A DNA stretch of 64,000 nucleotides from Saccharopolyspora shandongensis (GTDB taxonomy: Bacteria; Actinomycetota; Actinomycetes; Mycobacteriales; Pseudonocardiaceae), in the NCBI RefSeq assembly GCF_900106995.1, contig NZ_FNOK01000003.1, positions 289,624 through 353,623 on the forward strand, read 5' to 3'. Below, one piece after another: positions 1 through 7,869 of this stretch. The notes below the pieces were generated by a model that had not been told where the DNA came from, did not search any database, and saw nothing but the letters and a program-made list of their open reading frames with translations. How positions within the stretch are numbered: position 1 is the first letter of the stretch; each line of letters opens with the position of its first letter. The translations under genes and the position numbers were made by a program.

Positions 1-657
1 GCCCTGCAACCGGTGCACCTGGATTTCCGCCGGGAGCCGCACTTCTACGCGATCGGCGAACGCGGATCCGGCCGGACCACGCTGCTGCGGACCATCGTCC
101 GCGGCATCACCGAGCGGTACTCGCCGCAGGAAGCGCTGATCATGCTGGTCGACTACCGGCGCACGCTGCTCGGGTTCCTCACCACCGAGCACCTGGCCGC
201 GTACGTGATCACCCCTGACCAGCTCAGGAGCCACGTCGAGGACGTGATCCCGGCGCTGCGGAAGCGGATGCCGGGGCCGCACGTGACGCAGGAACAGGTG
301 CGGAACCGCTCCTGGTGGTCGGGCCCCGACCTGTTCATCGTCATCGACGACTACGAGCTGGTGGCGTCCGGCGGCGAGAACCCGCTCGCGCCGCTGGCGG
401 AGTTCCTGCCGATGGCCGCCGATCTCGGCCTGCACGTCGTGCTGACCCGCGACTCCGCCGGTGCGACCCGCGGGATGTTCGAGCGCTTCACCTTGACGCT
501 GCGCGAAACCAGCGCTCCGGCACTGGCGATGAGCGCGAACGCCGATGCAGGCAGGCTGATCGGCGTCACGCACTCTCGCCCGCTCCCGCCCGGCCGGGGC
601 ACCCTCGTCAGCCGCCTCGACGGAAGCCAGCTGATCCAGACGCCCCTCGTCCCCTGA
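1..657 (+). CDS. Type VII secretion ATPase EccC, C-terminal fragment
   Basis: This is the last part of an EccC FtsK/SpoIIIE-type ATPase, open at its 5' end beyond the window. EccC proteins are the membrane motor of ESX/type VII secretion and carry three ATPase domains. What is visible looks like the third: a P-loop-like GERGSGRTTLLR near residue 20, a hydrophobic Walker-B-like strand LFIVIDDYE near residue 110, and a final PLPPGRGTLV segment typical of EccC C-termini. The frame is open from base 1 with no convincing start, so GTG at 13 is not the true start. It converges on pbpB, whose stop is 12 bp away. Other ESX genes must lie to the left, if present. Confidence 0.82.
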   Translation, partial: ALQPVHLDFRREPHFYAIGERGSGRTTLLRTIVRGITERYSPQEALIMLVDYRRTLLGFLTTEHLAAYVITPDQLRSHVEDVIPALRKRMPGPHVTQEQVRNRSWWSGPDLFIVIDDYELVASGGENPLAPLAEFLPMAADLGLHVVLTRDSAGATRGMFERFTLTLRETSAPALAMSANADAGRLIGVTHSRPLPPGRGTLVSRLDGSQLIQTPLVP

Positions 658-669
658 CGCCGAGCGCTG

Positions 670-2526
670 TCAGGGGACCTGGAGGGTCTGGATCGGCGCT
701 GGCTCCTTGGACGGCGGGACCTGGTAGCGCTGGGTGAGGAACGACGCGACGTCGTGGAACAGCGGCGCCGCCGACGAACCGTCCTGCGTCCCGTACGCGG
801 GCTGGTCCAGCATCAGCCCCACCACGAAGCGCGGGTTGTCCGCGGGCACCATCCCGGCGAAGGTGATCCAGTACTTCGACTGGCTGTAGCAGCGGCAGGC
901 CGGGTCGACCTGCTGCGCCGTCCCGGTCTTGCCGGAGACCTGGAAGCCCGGCAGGGCTGCGCCCGGCCCGGTGCCGTCCTGCTCGCGCCCCGGCCCGTTC
1001 TGCACCACCGAGCGCAGCATGTCCCGCACCGTGTGCGCCGTCTCCGGGCTGACCACCTGCACGCCCTCCGGGCGCGGGCGCTCAACGCGCGTGCCGTCCG
1101 GCCCGGTCTCCGCCGCGATGATCCTCGGCGGTATCCGCACCCCGTCGTTCGCGATCGCCTGGTACATGCCCGCCATCTGCAGCACCGTCATCGACAGGCC
1201 CTGACCGATCGGCAGGTTCGCGAACGTCGACCCGGACCAGGACTGGCGCGGCGGCAGGCTGCCCGCGCTCTCCCCCGGCAGGCCGCTGCCGGTCACCTGG
1301 CCCAGCCCGAACTTCCTGGCCAGGTCGTAGAACCGGTCCTCGCCGAGCTGCTGCGCGACCATCAGGGTGCCGACGTTGGAGGACTTGCCCAGCACGCCGG
1401 TGAAGGTCAGCGGCAGCGTGCCGTGCGGCCAGGCGTCGCCGACGGTCCGGTCGGCGACCTTGATGGAACCCGGCACCTGCAGCACGGTGTCCGGCTTGAC
1501 GATGCCGTCCTCGATCGCCCCGGCCGCGGTGATCACCTTGCCCACCGAGCCCGGCTCGTACGGCGTGGTCACCGCTGGGTTGCTGTCCGGGTTCTCGCCC
1601 CACGACGGGGCTCCCGGGTCGAAGGCCTTGTCGTTGGCCAGCGCGTAGATCTCGCCGGTCTTGGCGTCCAGCACCACCGCGCTGGCGCTCCTGGCCTGGG
1701 CCGAGCGAGCGTAGTCTGCGAGCTGGCGTTGCAGCATGAACTGCAGGTCCGAGTCGATCGTCAGCTGCACGTCGGAGCCCGGGATCGCCGCCTTCAGCTC
1801 CCGCTCGGTGCCGGGGATGACCAGGTTCGAATCCCTCGCCGTGTCGGAGACCTTCTCTCCGGCGGTACCGGCCAGCAGCGGGTCCATCGAGGCCTCCAGG
1901 CCCATCTGGCCCTTGACCTTCCGCTCATCCGGCCGCCAGTTCGCCGCGCCGATGATGTTCGAGCCCACATCGCGCGCCGGGTACTCGCGGGTCGCCCGGT
2001 ACTCGGCGCCGATGTGCGGGTACTTCTCGGTGATCAGCCGCGCCTGGCTCGGATCGATCGGCGGGCCGAAGTAGGTGAACCCGGCGTCCTTGAACAGCGC
2101 GTCCAGTACTTGTTGCTCGCTGATCACGCCCGGCAGCACCTGCCCGATGTAGCGGGCGATCTCCCGCTTGTACTGCTCCGAAGTGGGTTTCGCGGGGTTC
2201 TTCGCGTGCTCCTCGTCGAAGGTCTTGGTCAGCAGGTTCGGGTTGGCGTAGAGCTGCCGCGATTCACCGCTGAACGCGAGCACGTTCCCGCTGCGGTCCG
2301 TGAAGGATCCGCGCTCGGCCGGGATGATCTGCTTGGCCGCGCGCTGCGCCTGCGCCTTCTCGGACAGGGCGCTGGCCTCGAACCCCTGCACCTGGATCAG
2401 CTTGCCGCCGGTGAGCACCAAAGCGATCACCAGCAGCAACCGGCCGACGAGCAGCCGCCGGTTGCTGCCGGCCACATTCGTGCGCGCGGTGCGCCGCCGG
2501 ATGCCGCTGGCCGACCCTCGGGCCAT
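670..2526 (-). CDS. pbpB: Division transpeptidase PbpB (FtsI/PBP3)
   Basis: Class B penicillin-binding protein of 618 residues that cross-links septal peptidoglycan outside the membrane. A basic N-terminus and one membrane segment (about residues 24-42) precede the dimerisation domain. The transpeptidase domain has all three motifs: SVGK with catalytic Ser327, SSN, and KTGTAQ. A CRCY pair of cysteines lies just after the KTG motif. The ATG at 2526 overlaps the ftsL stop by one base (TGATG), indicating translational coupling within the mraZ-rsmH-ftsL-pbpB operon. Length is usual for the family. Confidence 0.96.
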   Translation of the reverse strand: MARGSASGIRRRTARTNVAGSNRRLLVGRLLLVIALVLTGGKLIQVQGFEASALSEKAQAQRAAKQIIPAERGSFTDRSGNVLAFSGESRQLYANPNLLTKTFDEEHAKNPAKPTSEQYKREIARYIGQVLPGVISEQQVLDALFKDAGFTYFGPPIDPSQARLITEKYPHIGAEYRATREYPARDVGSNIIGAANWRPDERKVKGQMGLEASMDPLLAGTAGEKVSDTARDSNLVIPGTERELKAAIPGSDVQLTIDSDLQFMLQRQLADYARSAQARSASAVVLDAKTGEIYALANDKAFDPGAPSWGENPDSNPAVTTPYEPGSVGKVITAAGAIEDGIVKPDTVLQVPGSIKVADRTVGDAWPHGTLPLTFTGVLGKSSNVGTLMVAQQLGEDRFYDLARKFGLGQVTGSGLPGESAGSLPPRQSWSGSTFANLPIGQGLSMTVLQMAGMYQAIANDGVRIPPRIIAAETGPDGTRVERPRPEGVQVVSPETAHTVRDMLRSVVQNGPGREQDGTGPGAALPGFQVSGKTGTAQQVDPACRCYSQSKYWITFAGMVPADNPRFVVGLMLDQPAYGTQDGSSAAPLFHDVASFLTQRYQVPPSKEPAPIQTLQVP

Positions 2527-3266
2527 CAGCGGCCCGCCTGCGCGACCTGCTGGTCCGCGGGAGGCTGTTGCGGCGCCTGGCCTTCCGCCGCCGGAGGCTG
2601 CGGCGGAGCGGGCGGCGGTGCCGCGGTGACCTTCTTCGGCTCACCGATGACGGTCACCGAGCCGTCCGGTTGCTGGACGAGGTGGGCCGGAGAAGGCGCC
2701 TGCCGCAGGCCGGCTTCCTCGGCTCGACGCTGGATCTCCGGCGTCGAGCCCATCGAGCTGACCTCGCTCAGCAACTGCTCCTTGCGCTCGCTCAGCGCGT
2801 TGATCTGGTCCTCGCCCTGCTGCAGCCGGTAGCTGCCGCTGACCGCGGCGATGGACAGCCACAACGTCGCGGCCAGCCCGGTGGCCAGCACCGCCATCAC
2901 CACGACCACCAGCGGCAATCGCGCGAGCGAAACCCGCTCGTGCAGCTGCTTCGCCTTCGCCTTGGGCTTCGGCTTCGCCGCGGGACGCCGCTCCTCCACG
3001 CCCTGCCGCAGCTGGCGCGGCCGACGGTCGGCGGGCTCCCGCGCCGACCGGTCCCGCCGCTCCTCGCGACGCGCGTAGGCGCGCTCGGCCGCGGCGGACC
3101 GCGTCCGAGGCTTCTCGCTCGTCTTCTGTCCCGACTTCTGGGTGGGCTTCTGCCCCGACTTCTTCTGGCTGCTCTTCTGCGCAGTCTTCTGGGTGGCCTG
3201 TTGCGTTCGCTCGGCGGAACCCGCCCGCGAAGCGGCTTTCTTGCCGGCGCGCGTAGGTGCAGTCAT
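2526..3266 (-). CDS. ftsL: FtsL-like septum protein
   Basis: Predicted 246-residue bitopic membrane protein in the FtsL slot between rsmH and pbpB. The first half is cytoplasmic and very rich in Lys, Gln, Ser and Arg with repetitive K-Q-S-G-Q-K stretches. One membrane span follows (LPLVVVVMAVLATGLAATLW), then a short extracytoplasmic coiled coil (residues from LQQGEDQINALSERKEQLL), then a Pro/Gln/Ala-rich tail. I chose ATG 3266 because GAGGGAGG lies just upstream; the open frame continues to 3371 but overlaps rsmH. FtsL-type proteins support recruitment and activation of the septal synthase. The sequence is weakly conserved, so the name rests on position and topology. Confidence 0.85.
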   Translation of the reverse strand: MTAPTRAGKKAASRAGSAERTQQATQKTAQKSSQKKSGQKPTQKSGQKTSEKPRTRSAAAERAYARREERRDRSAREPADRRPRQLRQGVEERRPAAKPKPKAKAKQLHERVSLARLPLVVVVMAVLATGLAATLWLSIAAVSGSYRLQQGEDQINALSERKEQLLSEVSSMGSTPEIQRRAEEAGLRQAPSPAHLVQQPDGSVTVIGEPKKVTAAPPPAPPQPPAAEGQAPQQPPADQQVAQAGR

Positions 3267-3288
3267 CTCGCCTCCCTCGCCTTGCCGC

Positions 3289-4275
3289 TCATGCGTTTCC
3301 CCGGCCCACCCGCTCCGCGGCCCGCAGCCGCACCGATGCGGCCCTGGGGTTGGCCTCGATCTCCTGCTCACCGGCGAGCTCGGCGCCCCTGGTGAGCAAC
3401 CGGAATTCCGGTCCGTGGCCCGGCAGTTCCACCGGCAGGTCGACCGGGGTGCGGGACTTCGTCCGGTCGGCGAAGGCCCGCTTGACCATCCGGTCTTCCA
3501 GCGAGTGGTAGGACATCACCACGATCCGACCGCCCACGGCCAGCGAGTCCAGCGCCGCCGGAAGCACGCGGTCCAGCACGTCGAGCTCCGCGTTGACCTC
3601 GATGCGCAGCGCCTGGAAGGTGCGCTTGGCCGGATGCCCGCCGGTGCGCCGGCTCGCCGCCGGCACGGTGTCGTAGAGCAGCTGGACCAGCCGCGCGCTG
3701 TTGGTGAACGGCTCCTTCTGGCGTTCCCGGACGATCGCCGCGGCGATCTTGCCCGCGAACTTCTCCTCGCCGTAGGTCCGCAGCACCCGCGCCAGCTCGT
3801 CCGCGCCGTAGGTGTTGAGCACGTCCGCGGCGGTACGCGGTGCTCCGGGGTCCATCCGCATGTCCAGCGGCGCGTCGTGCGCGTAGGCGAAGCCGCGGGC
3901 GGTTTCGTCCAGCTGCAGCGAGGAAACCCCGAGGTCGAACAGCGCACCGTCCACTTCGGTCAGTCCGAGGTCGGCGAGCACGTCGGCCCACTCGTCGTAC
4001 ACCGCGTGCACCAAGTGGATGCGGGAGGCGTAGGGCGCGAGCCGCTCACCGGCCAGCCGCAGCGCGTCCGTGTCGCGGTCCAGCCCGACCAGCGTCAGCC
4101 CGGGGTGCGCGGCGAGCATCGCCTCGGAGTGCCCGCCCATGCCGAGCGTGGCGTCGACCACCACCGCCCCCTCGCGGGACAGCGCGGGCGCGAGCAGCTC
4201 CAGCGTCCGGTCGAGCAGCACGGGAACGTGCTTGTCGCGGGCGGATCCGCCCTGATCATGCCGCTGTTCGGCCAC
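3289..4275 (-). CDS. rsmH: 16S rRNA m4C1402 methyltransferase RsmH (MraW)
   Basis: SAM-dependent N4-methyltransferase of 16S rRNA C1402, 328 residues. Visible motifs are the N-terminal [14 protein letters not shown], the SAM-binding [16 protein letters not shown], the [14 protein letters not shown] segment, and the C-terminal [17 protein letters not shown]. The start is set at GTG 4275 because GGGAGGGA lies about 6 bases upstream; an in-frame ATG at 4317 would add 14 residues with no clear ribosome site. It sits 23 bp upstream of ftsL in the division operon, but 254 bp, including a hairpin, separate it from mraZ. Confidence 0.96.
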   Translation of the reverse strand: MAEQRHDQGGSARDKHVPVLLDRTLELLAPALSREGAVVVDATLGMGGHSEAMLAAHPGLTLVGLDRDTDALRLAGERLAPYASRIHLVHAVYDEWADVLADLGLTEVDGALFDLGVSSLQLDETARGFAYAHDAPLDMRMDPGAPRTAADVLNTYGADELARVLRTYGEEKFAGKIAAAIVRERQKEPFTNSARLVQLLYDTVPAASRRTGGHPAKRTFQALRIEVNAELDVLDRVLPAALDSLAVGGRIVVMSYHSLEDRMVKRAFADRTKSRTPVDLPVELPGHGPEFRLLTRGAELAGEQEIEANPRAASVRLRAAERVGRGNA

Positions 4276-4334
4276 GGCGGTCCCTCCCTTCCCGCGTGCC
4301 CCGTTCCGGTTCGACATCGCGGTCGAATACCGCC

Positions 4335-4365
4335 GATCGCCACGCGCGAACGGCGCGTGGCGATC
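4335..4365 (-). terminator. Hairpin between mraZ and rsmH
   Basis: A perfect 12-bp stem (GATCGCCACGCG against its complement) with a 7-nt loop lies in the 254-bp gap between the mraZ stop and the rsmH start. There is no U-run after it on the minus transcript, so it is an imperfect terminator. It may lower expression of rsmH and later genes relative to mraZ. Confidence 0.45.
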
Positions 4366-4529
4366 TTCGGTAAGCCCCCAGGTTTTCCGGATCCCGTCAG
4401 GTCCCCGCCCGCCCGTCGCGTCCTGGTGCCGGGGAAGATGCACCAGGCATGCGATAGCCGAGCGGACCGAGGCCTCACGAAACCCGGATCCCTTGCCGTC
4501 AACTGCCGCCCCGCCGGTCGGCGGAACGC

Positions 4530-4961
4530 TCAGAACACGCCGGGCAACACCTCCTCGCGCGCCTTCGCATAGCCCTCCTCGTGCTCGTCGAGGTAGCTCT
4601 GCCACCTCTCCGAGTGCCAGATCTCCAGGCGGTTGATCGCGCCGATGACCACGCACTCCTTGGCCAGCCCGGCGTAGCGCCGCAGCTCCGCCGCGATCTT
4701 GATCCGGCCCTGCCCGTCCGGCTGCTGCTCGTCGGTGCCGGCGAACAGGTACCGCTGGTAGGCGCGGACCGCCTCGTTGGTGAACGGCGCCTCGGCGACC
4801 TTGCGCGCCATCTGCTCGAACTCGTCGCGCGGGAAGACGTAGAGGCAGTGGTCCTGTCCCTTGGTGACCATCAACCCCCCCGCCAATGCTTCCCGGTACT
4901 TCGCCGGCAGCGTCAAGCGCCCCTTGTCGTCGAGCTTCGGATGGTGGGTACCGAGGAACAT
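4530..4961 (-). CDS. mraZ: Transcriptional regulator MraZ
   Basis: DNA-binding AbrB/MraZ-fold protein of 143 residues, the usual length. The N-terminus [21 protein letters not shown] carries the conserved [13 protein letters not shown] motif. The second, duplicated half has [18 protein letters not shown]. MraZ proteins bind direct repeats in front of their own operon and repress it. ATG 4961 is preceded by AGGGAGGT. An in-frame extension to 5099 is open, but it does not fit the family and lacks a ribosome site. It is the first gene of the division cluster, with its predicted binding repeats at 5140-5174. Confidence 0.96.
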   Translation of the reverse strand: MFLGTHHPKLDDKGRLTLPAKYREALAGGLMVTKGQDHCLYVFPRDEFEQMARKVAEAPFTNEAVRAYQRYLFAGTDEQQPDGQGRIKIAAELRRYAGLAKECVVIGAINRLEIWHSERWQSYLDEHEEGYAKAREEVLPGVF

Positions 4962-5139
4962 CCCGGTCCACCTCCCTGCCCAGGCCGCCGGCACGGCGAC
5001 CCCGGGACCCGCCCCGGCGCCGCCCTCTCCCCGAACGGCCTCCGGACCGATGCTCCCGCTGGTCGCCAAAACCCGATGGCCATCGGAAGCAGTGCCCACC
5101 TGAAGCAGTGCCCACTACAAGCAGCAGGACCCCCGTTTG

Positions 5140-5174
5140 CCCCACCTTCCCCCACACTACCCCACTTCACTCCA
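5140..5174 (-). promoter_or_regulatory. MraZ box: four repeats at 10-bp period
   Basis: On the minus strand, TGGAG, TGGGG, TGGGG and TGGGG occur at exact 10-bp spacing (plus-strand positions 5170-5174, 5160-5164, 5150-5154, 5140-5144). MraZ is known to bind TGGGN repeats separated by five bases. The array lies about 180 bp upstream of mraZ, so it should be the autoregulatory operator of the division operon. Confidence 0.8.
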
Positions 5175-5355
5175 CCGTCAACACGAGTTGCCCCGGTTCC
5201 CCCGGCAGGATTGACCCCGTTTGCCCTGGTAGCACAGCGTGGTGGCGAAGTGGGGGGTTTCGCCGTCCCGACCTTGATCAACCCGTCGGGGCGCGCGGTT
5301 ATGCTCGGGAACCGCCCGACCCGGACACCGGTGGCCGGCCGTGGCGCGAGCGCGG

Positions 5356-5370
5356 TGGGGCGAAGTGGGG
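5356..5370 (+). promoter_or_regulatory. Second pair of TGGGG repeats, facing moxR
   Basis: Two TGGGG motifs at 5356-5360 and 5366-5370, again at 10-bp period, lie on the opposite strand from the main MraZ box. They are about 225 bp upstream of the divergent moxR operon. A single GAAGTGGGG at 5248-5256 echoes the motif. They could be a second MraZ site or a chance echo in GC-rich DNA. The rest of the 632-bp gap 4962-5593 shows no gene I can support. Confidence 0.4.
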
Positions 5371-5593
5371 CGAGGCGGTCCGCCGCCTCGGCGAGGTTCG
5401 GTGCGGGTGTCCCGCCGGGCACCGCCGGTTTGGCAGACTGCACGTGCCCGCCGGTCTCGATCAGGTGATCGTTTCCGATTCGCCGGGTGATGCCGGCGCG
5501 GACCGCGACAGCCGCCCGCCGGCCGCAGACCTTGGAGGTTCGCATGCGCGACCGTTCCGGCGTGCTGCCGCGCCGCAACACGCAGGAGGTGGC

Positions 5594-6613
5594 GTGACGC
5601 CCGAAGCCCAGCTGTCCGGCGCCGCGCCGGCCGGCACCGAGCCCACACCGAGCATCGACCGGTTGCACGGCACCATCCAGCGCATCGCCGCCAACGTCGA
5701 GCAGGTGCTGGTGGGCAAGCCCGAGGTGGTGCGGGTGGCGCTGGTCACCATGCTCGCCGAGGGCCACCTGCTGGTCGAGGACGTGCCCGGGGTCGGCAAG
5801 ACCTCGCTGGCCAAGGCCCTGGCCCGGTCCATCGACTGCTCGGTGAGCCGGATCCAGTTCACCCCGGACCTGCTGCCCAGCGACATCACCGGCGTGTCCA
5901 TCTACAACCGGCAGACCGAGTCCTTCGAGTTCCGGCCCGGCCCGGTGTTCGCCAACATCGTCGTCGGCGACGAGATCAACCGGGCCTCGCCGAAGACCCA
6001 GTCGGCGCTGCTGGAGTGCATGGAGGAGAATCAGGTCACCGTCGACGGCGAGACCTACCCGCTCAGCGCGCCGTTCATGGTGATCGCCACCCAGAACCCG
6101 ATCGAGATGGAAGGCACCTACGCCCTCCCCGAGGCGCAGCGCGACCGCTTCACGACCCGGGTGTCGATCGGCTACCCGGACGCCAAGGCGGAGCTGGCGA
6201 TGGTGGACGAGCACGCCGGGCACGACCCGCTGCGCGACCTGCGCCCCGTCGCCGACAGCGGCGAGGTGCAGGCCTTGTTGCGGGCCGTGCGCCGGGTGCA
6301 CCTGTCCACCGAGATCCGCCGCTACGCGATCGAGCTGGTGACGGCGACGCGCCAGCTGCCCGAGCTGCGGCTGGGCGCCTCGCCCCGCTCGACCTTGCAG
6401 CTGGTCCGCGCCGCCCGCGCGCAGGCCGCGCTGTCCGGTCGCGAGTTCGTCGTCCCCGACGACGTGCAGGCGATCGCCGTGCCGGTGCTGGCCCACCGGC
6501 TGGTGCTGACCAGCGAGGCCCGCGCGTCACGCCGCTCGGCGACGGACCTGGTGCGGCAGCTGCTCAACCGGATCCCGGTGCCGCGCGGCGACAGCGACGG
6601 CGAACGCAGGTAG
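5594..6613 (+). CDS. MoxR-family AAA+ ATPase
   Basis: MoxR ATPases are AAA+ chaperones that act with DUF58 and VWA proteins to mature or activate client complexes. This 339-residue protein has Walker A (EDVPGVGKTSLAK), Walker B (NIVVGDEINRASPKTQSALLECMEE), sensor 1 (MVIATQNP) and the downstream EGTYALPEAQRDRF segment. GTG 5594 is preceded by AGGAGGT; the frame is open further upstream, but without support. It leads a three-gene operon with the DUF58 gene 2 bp downstream and a transglutaminase beyond. The client is unknown. Confidence 0.93.
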   Translation: MTPEAQLSGAAPAGTEPTPSIDRLHGTIQRIAANVEQVLVGKPEVVRVALVTMLAEGHLLVEDVPGVGKTSLAKALARSIDCSVSRIQFTPDLLPSDITGVSIYNRQTESFEFRPGPVFANIVVGDEINRASPKTQSALLECMEENQVTVDGETYPLSAPFMVIATQNPIEMEGTYALPEAQRDRFTTRVSIGYPDAKAELAMVDEHAGHDPLRDLRPVADSGEVQALLRAVRRVHLSTEIRRYAIELVTATRQLPELRLGASPRSTLQLVRAARAQAALSGREFVVPDDVQAIAVPVLAHRLVLTSEARASRRSATDLVRQLLNRIPVPRGDSDGERR

Positions 6614-6615
6614 TC

Positions 6616-7869
6616 GTGCTCTCGGGGCTGACCATCCGCGGGCGCTGCCTGCTGGCGGCGGGCGTGGCCGCCGGTCTCTGCGCACTCGTGCTGGACGAGC
6701 GGGACCTCCTGCGGGTGTCGGCGTTCGTGATCGCGCTGCCACTGCTGGCGCTGCTGCTGGCGAGCCGCACCCGGTTCGGCATCGCGGCCCGGCGGCACGT
6801 GGTGCAGCCCCGCGTCCCGGTCGGCACCGAGGCGGGCATCCAGCTGCACGTCACCGGCAGCGGCCGGCTCCCGGTCGAGGGCTTGGTGCTGGAGGACAAC
6901 ACGCCGCACGCGCTCGGCGGGCGACCGCGGTTCCGGCTGGACTCGGTGCCCCGGCACGGCGGCACGATCCTGGAGTACTCGGTGACGCCGACGCTGCGCG
7001 GCATCCACCACATCGGGCCGCTGCGCACCCGGATCAACGATCCGTTCGGGCTCTCCGAGTTCGAGCGGGAGCTCGCCGGCCGCAGCCGGCTGGTCGCGGT
7101 GCCGAGGGTGTTCCAGCTCACCGGGCTGCCCGCCGGTTCGGGGCTGGGCACCGGCGACGACGGCACGACGCGCCTGCGCTCCGGGCACGGCGACGACGAC
7201 ACGATGGTGCGGCAGTACCGGCACGGCGACGACATCCGGCGGGTGCACTGGAAATCCACCGCGCGCCGCGACGAGCTGATGGTGCGGGTCGAGGAACGGC
7301 CCTGGCACGGCGGTGTCACGGTGCTGCTGGACCGGCGGTCGGCGGCCCACCGGGGCAGCGGCGCGCGCAGCAGCGTCGAGTGGGCGATCTCCGCGGTGGC
7401 CAGCATCTGCCTGCACCTGCACCAGACGGGCCAGCAGGTCCGGCTGGTCACCGAGGACGGGCAGGGGCTGACCGGCGGCACCGGGCCGTCCGACGGCGGG
7501 CACGACGACGACGCGGTGCTGGACGCACTGGCCGCGGTGCGCAGTTCGCCGCAGCGCGACCTGGTGGCCACCCGCGACCCGGGCAGCGGGCAGGAGCTCA
7601 TCGCGGTGCTCGGCGAGACGACCACCGCCGCGGTCGCCGAGCTGACCAAGCTCCGTCCACAAGAGACTCGAAGCCTCGCGCTGCTGCTCGACGTCGGCGC
7701 CTGGAACGGGGAGAACGGCGGCGGTTTCGACCCGCAGCAGACCGCCCGGCGACTGCGCGCGGCCGGCTGGACGGTGGTCGTCGTGGACGGCCCGGCGGTC
7801 GCGATCTCCGACGTCTGGCAGCGGCTCTGCCGGGAGACCACCGCACCGGAATCGGAGGTCGCGACGTGA
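6616..7869 (+). CDS. DUF58 domain membrane protein
   Basis: Protein of 417 residues with two N-terminal membrane segments (about residues 8-50), a beta-rich middle and the DUF58 signature. The signature is seen as VRQYRHGDDIRRVHWKSTAR followed by DELMVR. DUF58 proteins form operons with MoxR ATPases and are thought to be their partners. GTG 6616 starts 2 bp after the moxR stop, and the stop overlaps the next gene's GTG (GTGA), so the three genes are tightly coupled. Confidence 0.9.
   Translation: MLSGLTIRGRCLLAAGVAAGLCALVLDERDLLRVSAFVIALPLLALLLASRTRFGIAARRHVVQPRVPVGTEAGIQLHVTGSGRLPVEGLVLEDNTPHALGGRPRFRLDSVPRHGGTILEYSVTPTLRGIHHIGPLRTRINDPFGLSEFERELAGRSRLVAVPRVFQLTGLPAGSGLGTGDDGTTRLRSGHGDDDTMVRQYRHGDDIRRVHWKSTARRDELMVRVEERPWHGGVTVLLDRRSAAHRGSGARSSVEWAISAVASICLHLHQTGQQVRLVTEDGQGLTGGTGPSDGGHDDDAVLDALAAVRSSPQRDLVATRDPGSGQELIAVLGETTTAAVAELTKLRPQETRSLALLLDVGAWNGENGGGFDPQQTARRLRAAGWTVVVVDGPAVAISDVWQRLCRETTAPESEVAT

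Noticed and set aside
754..2832. Long open frame on the plus strand opposite pbpB and ftsL
   Set aside because: It is the antisense of two well-supported division genes. Its composition (His, Arg, Gly, Ala) is typical of high-GC shadow frames and it has no ribosome site.
4886..5593. Upstream extension of the moxR frame
   Set aside because: The extension runs through mraZ and the MraZ box, lacks a ribosome site, and does not resemble MoxR. GTG 5594 with AGGAGGT is better.
4913..6496. 527-codon minus-strand frame opposite moxR
   Set aside because: Shadow of moxR with biased composition. moxR has all AAA+ motifs in the other direction.
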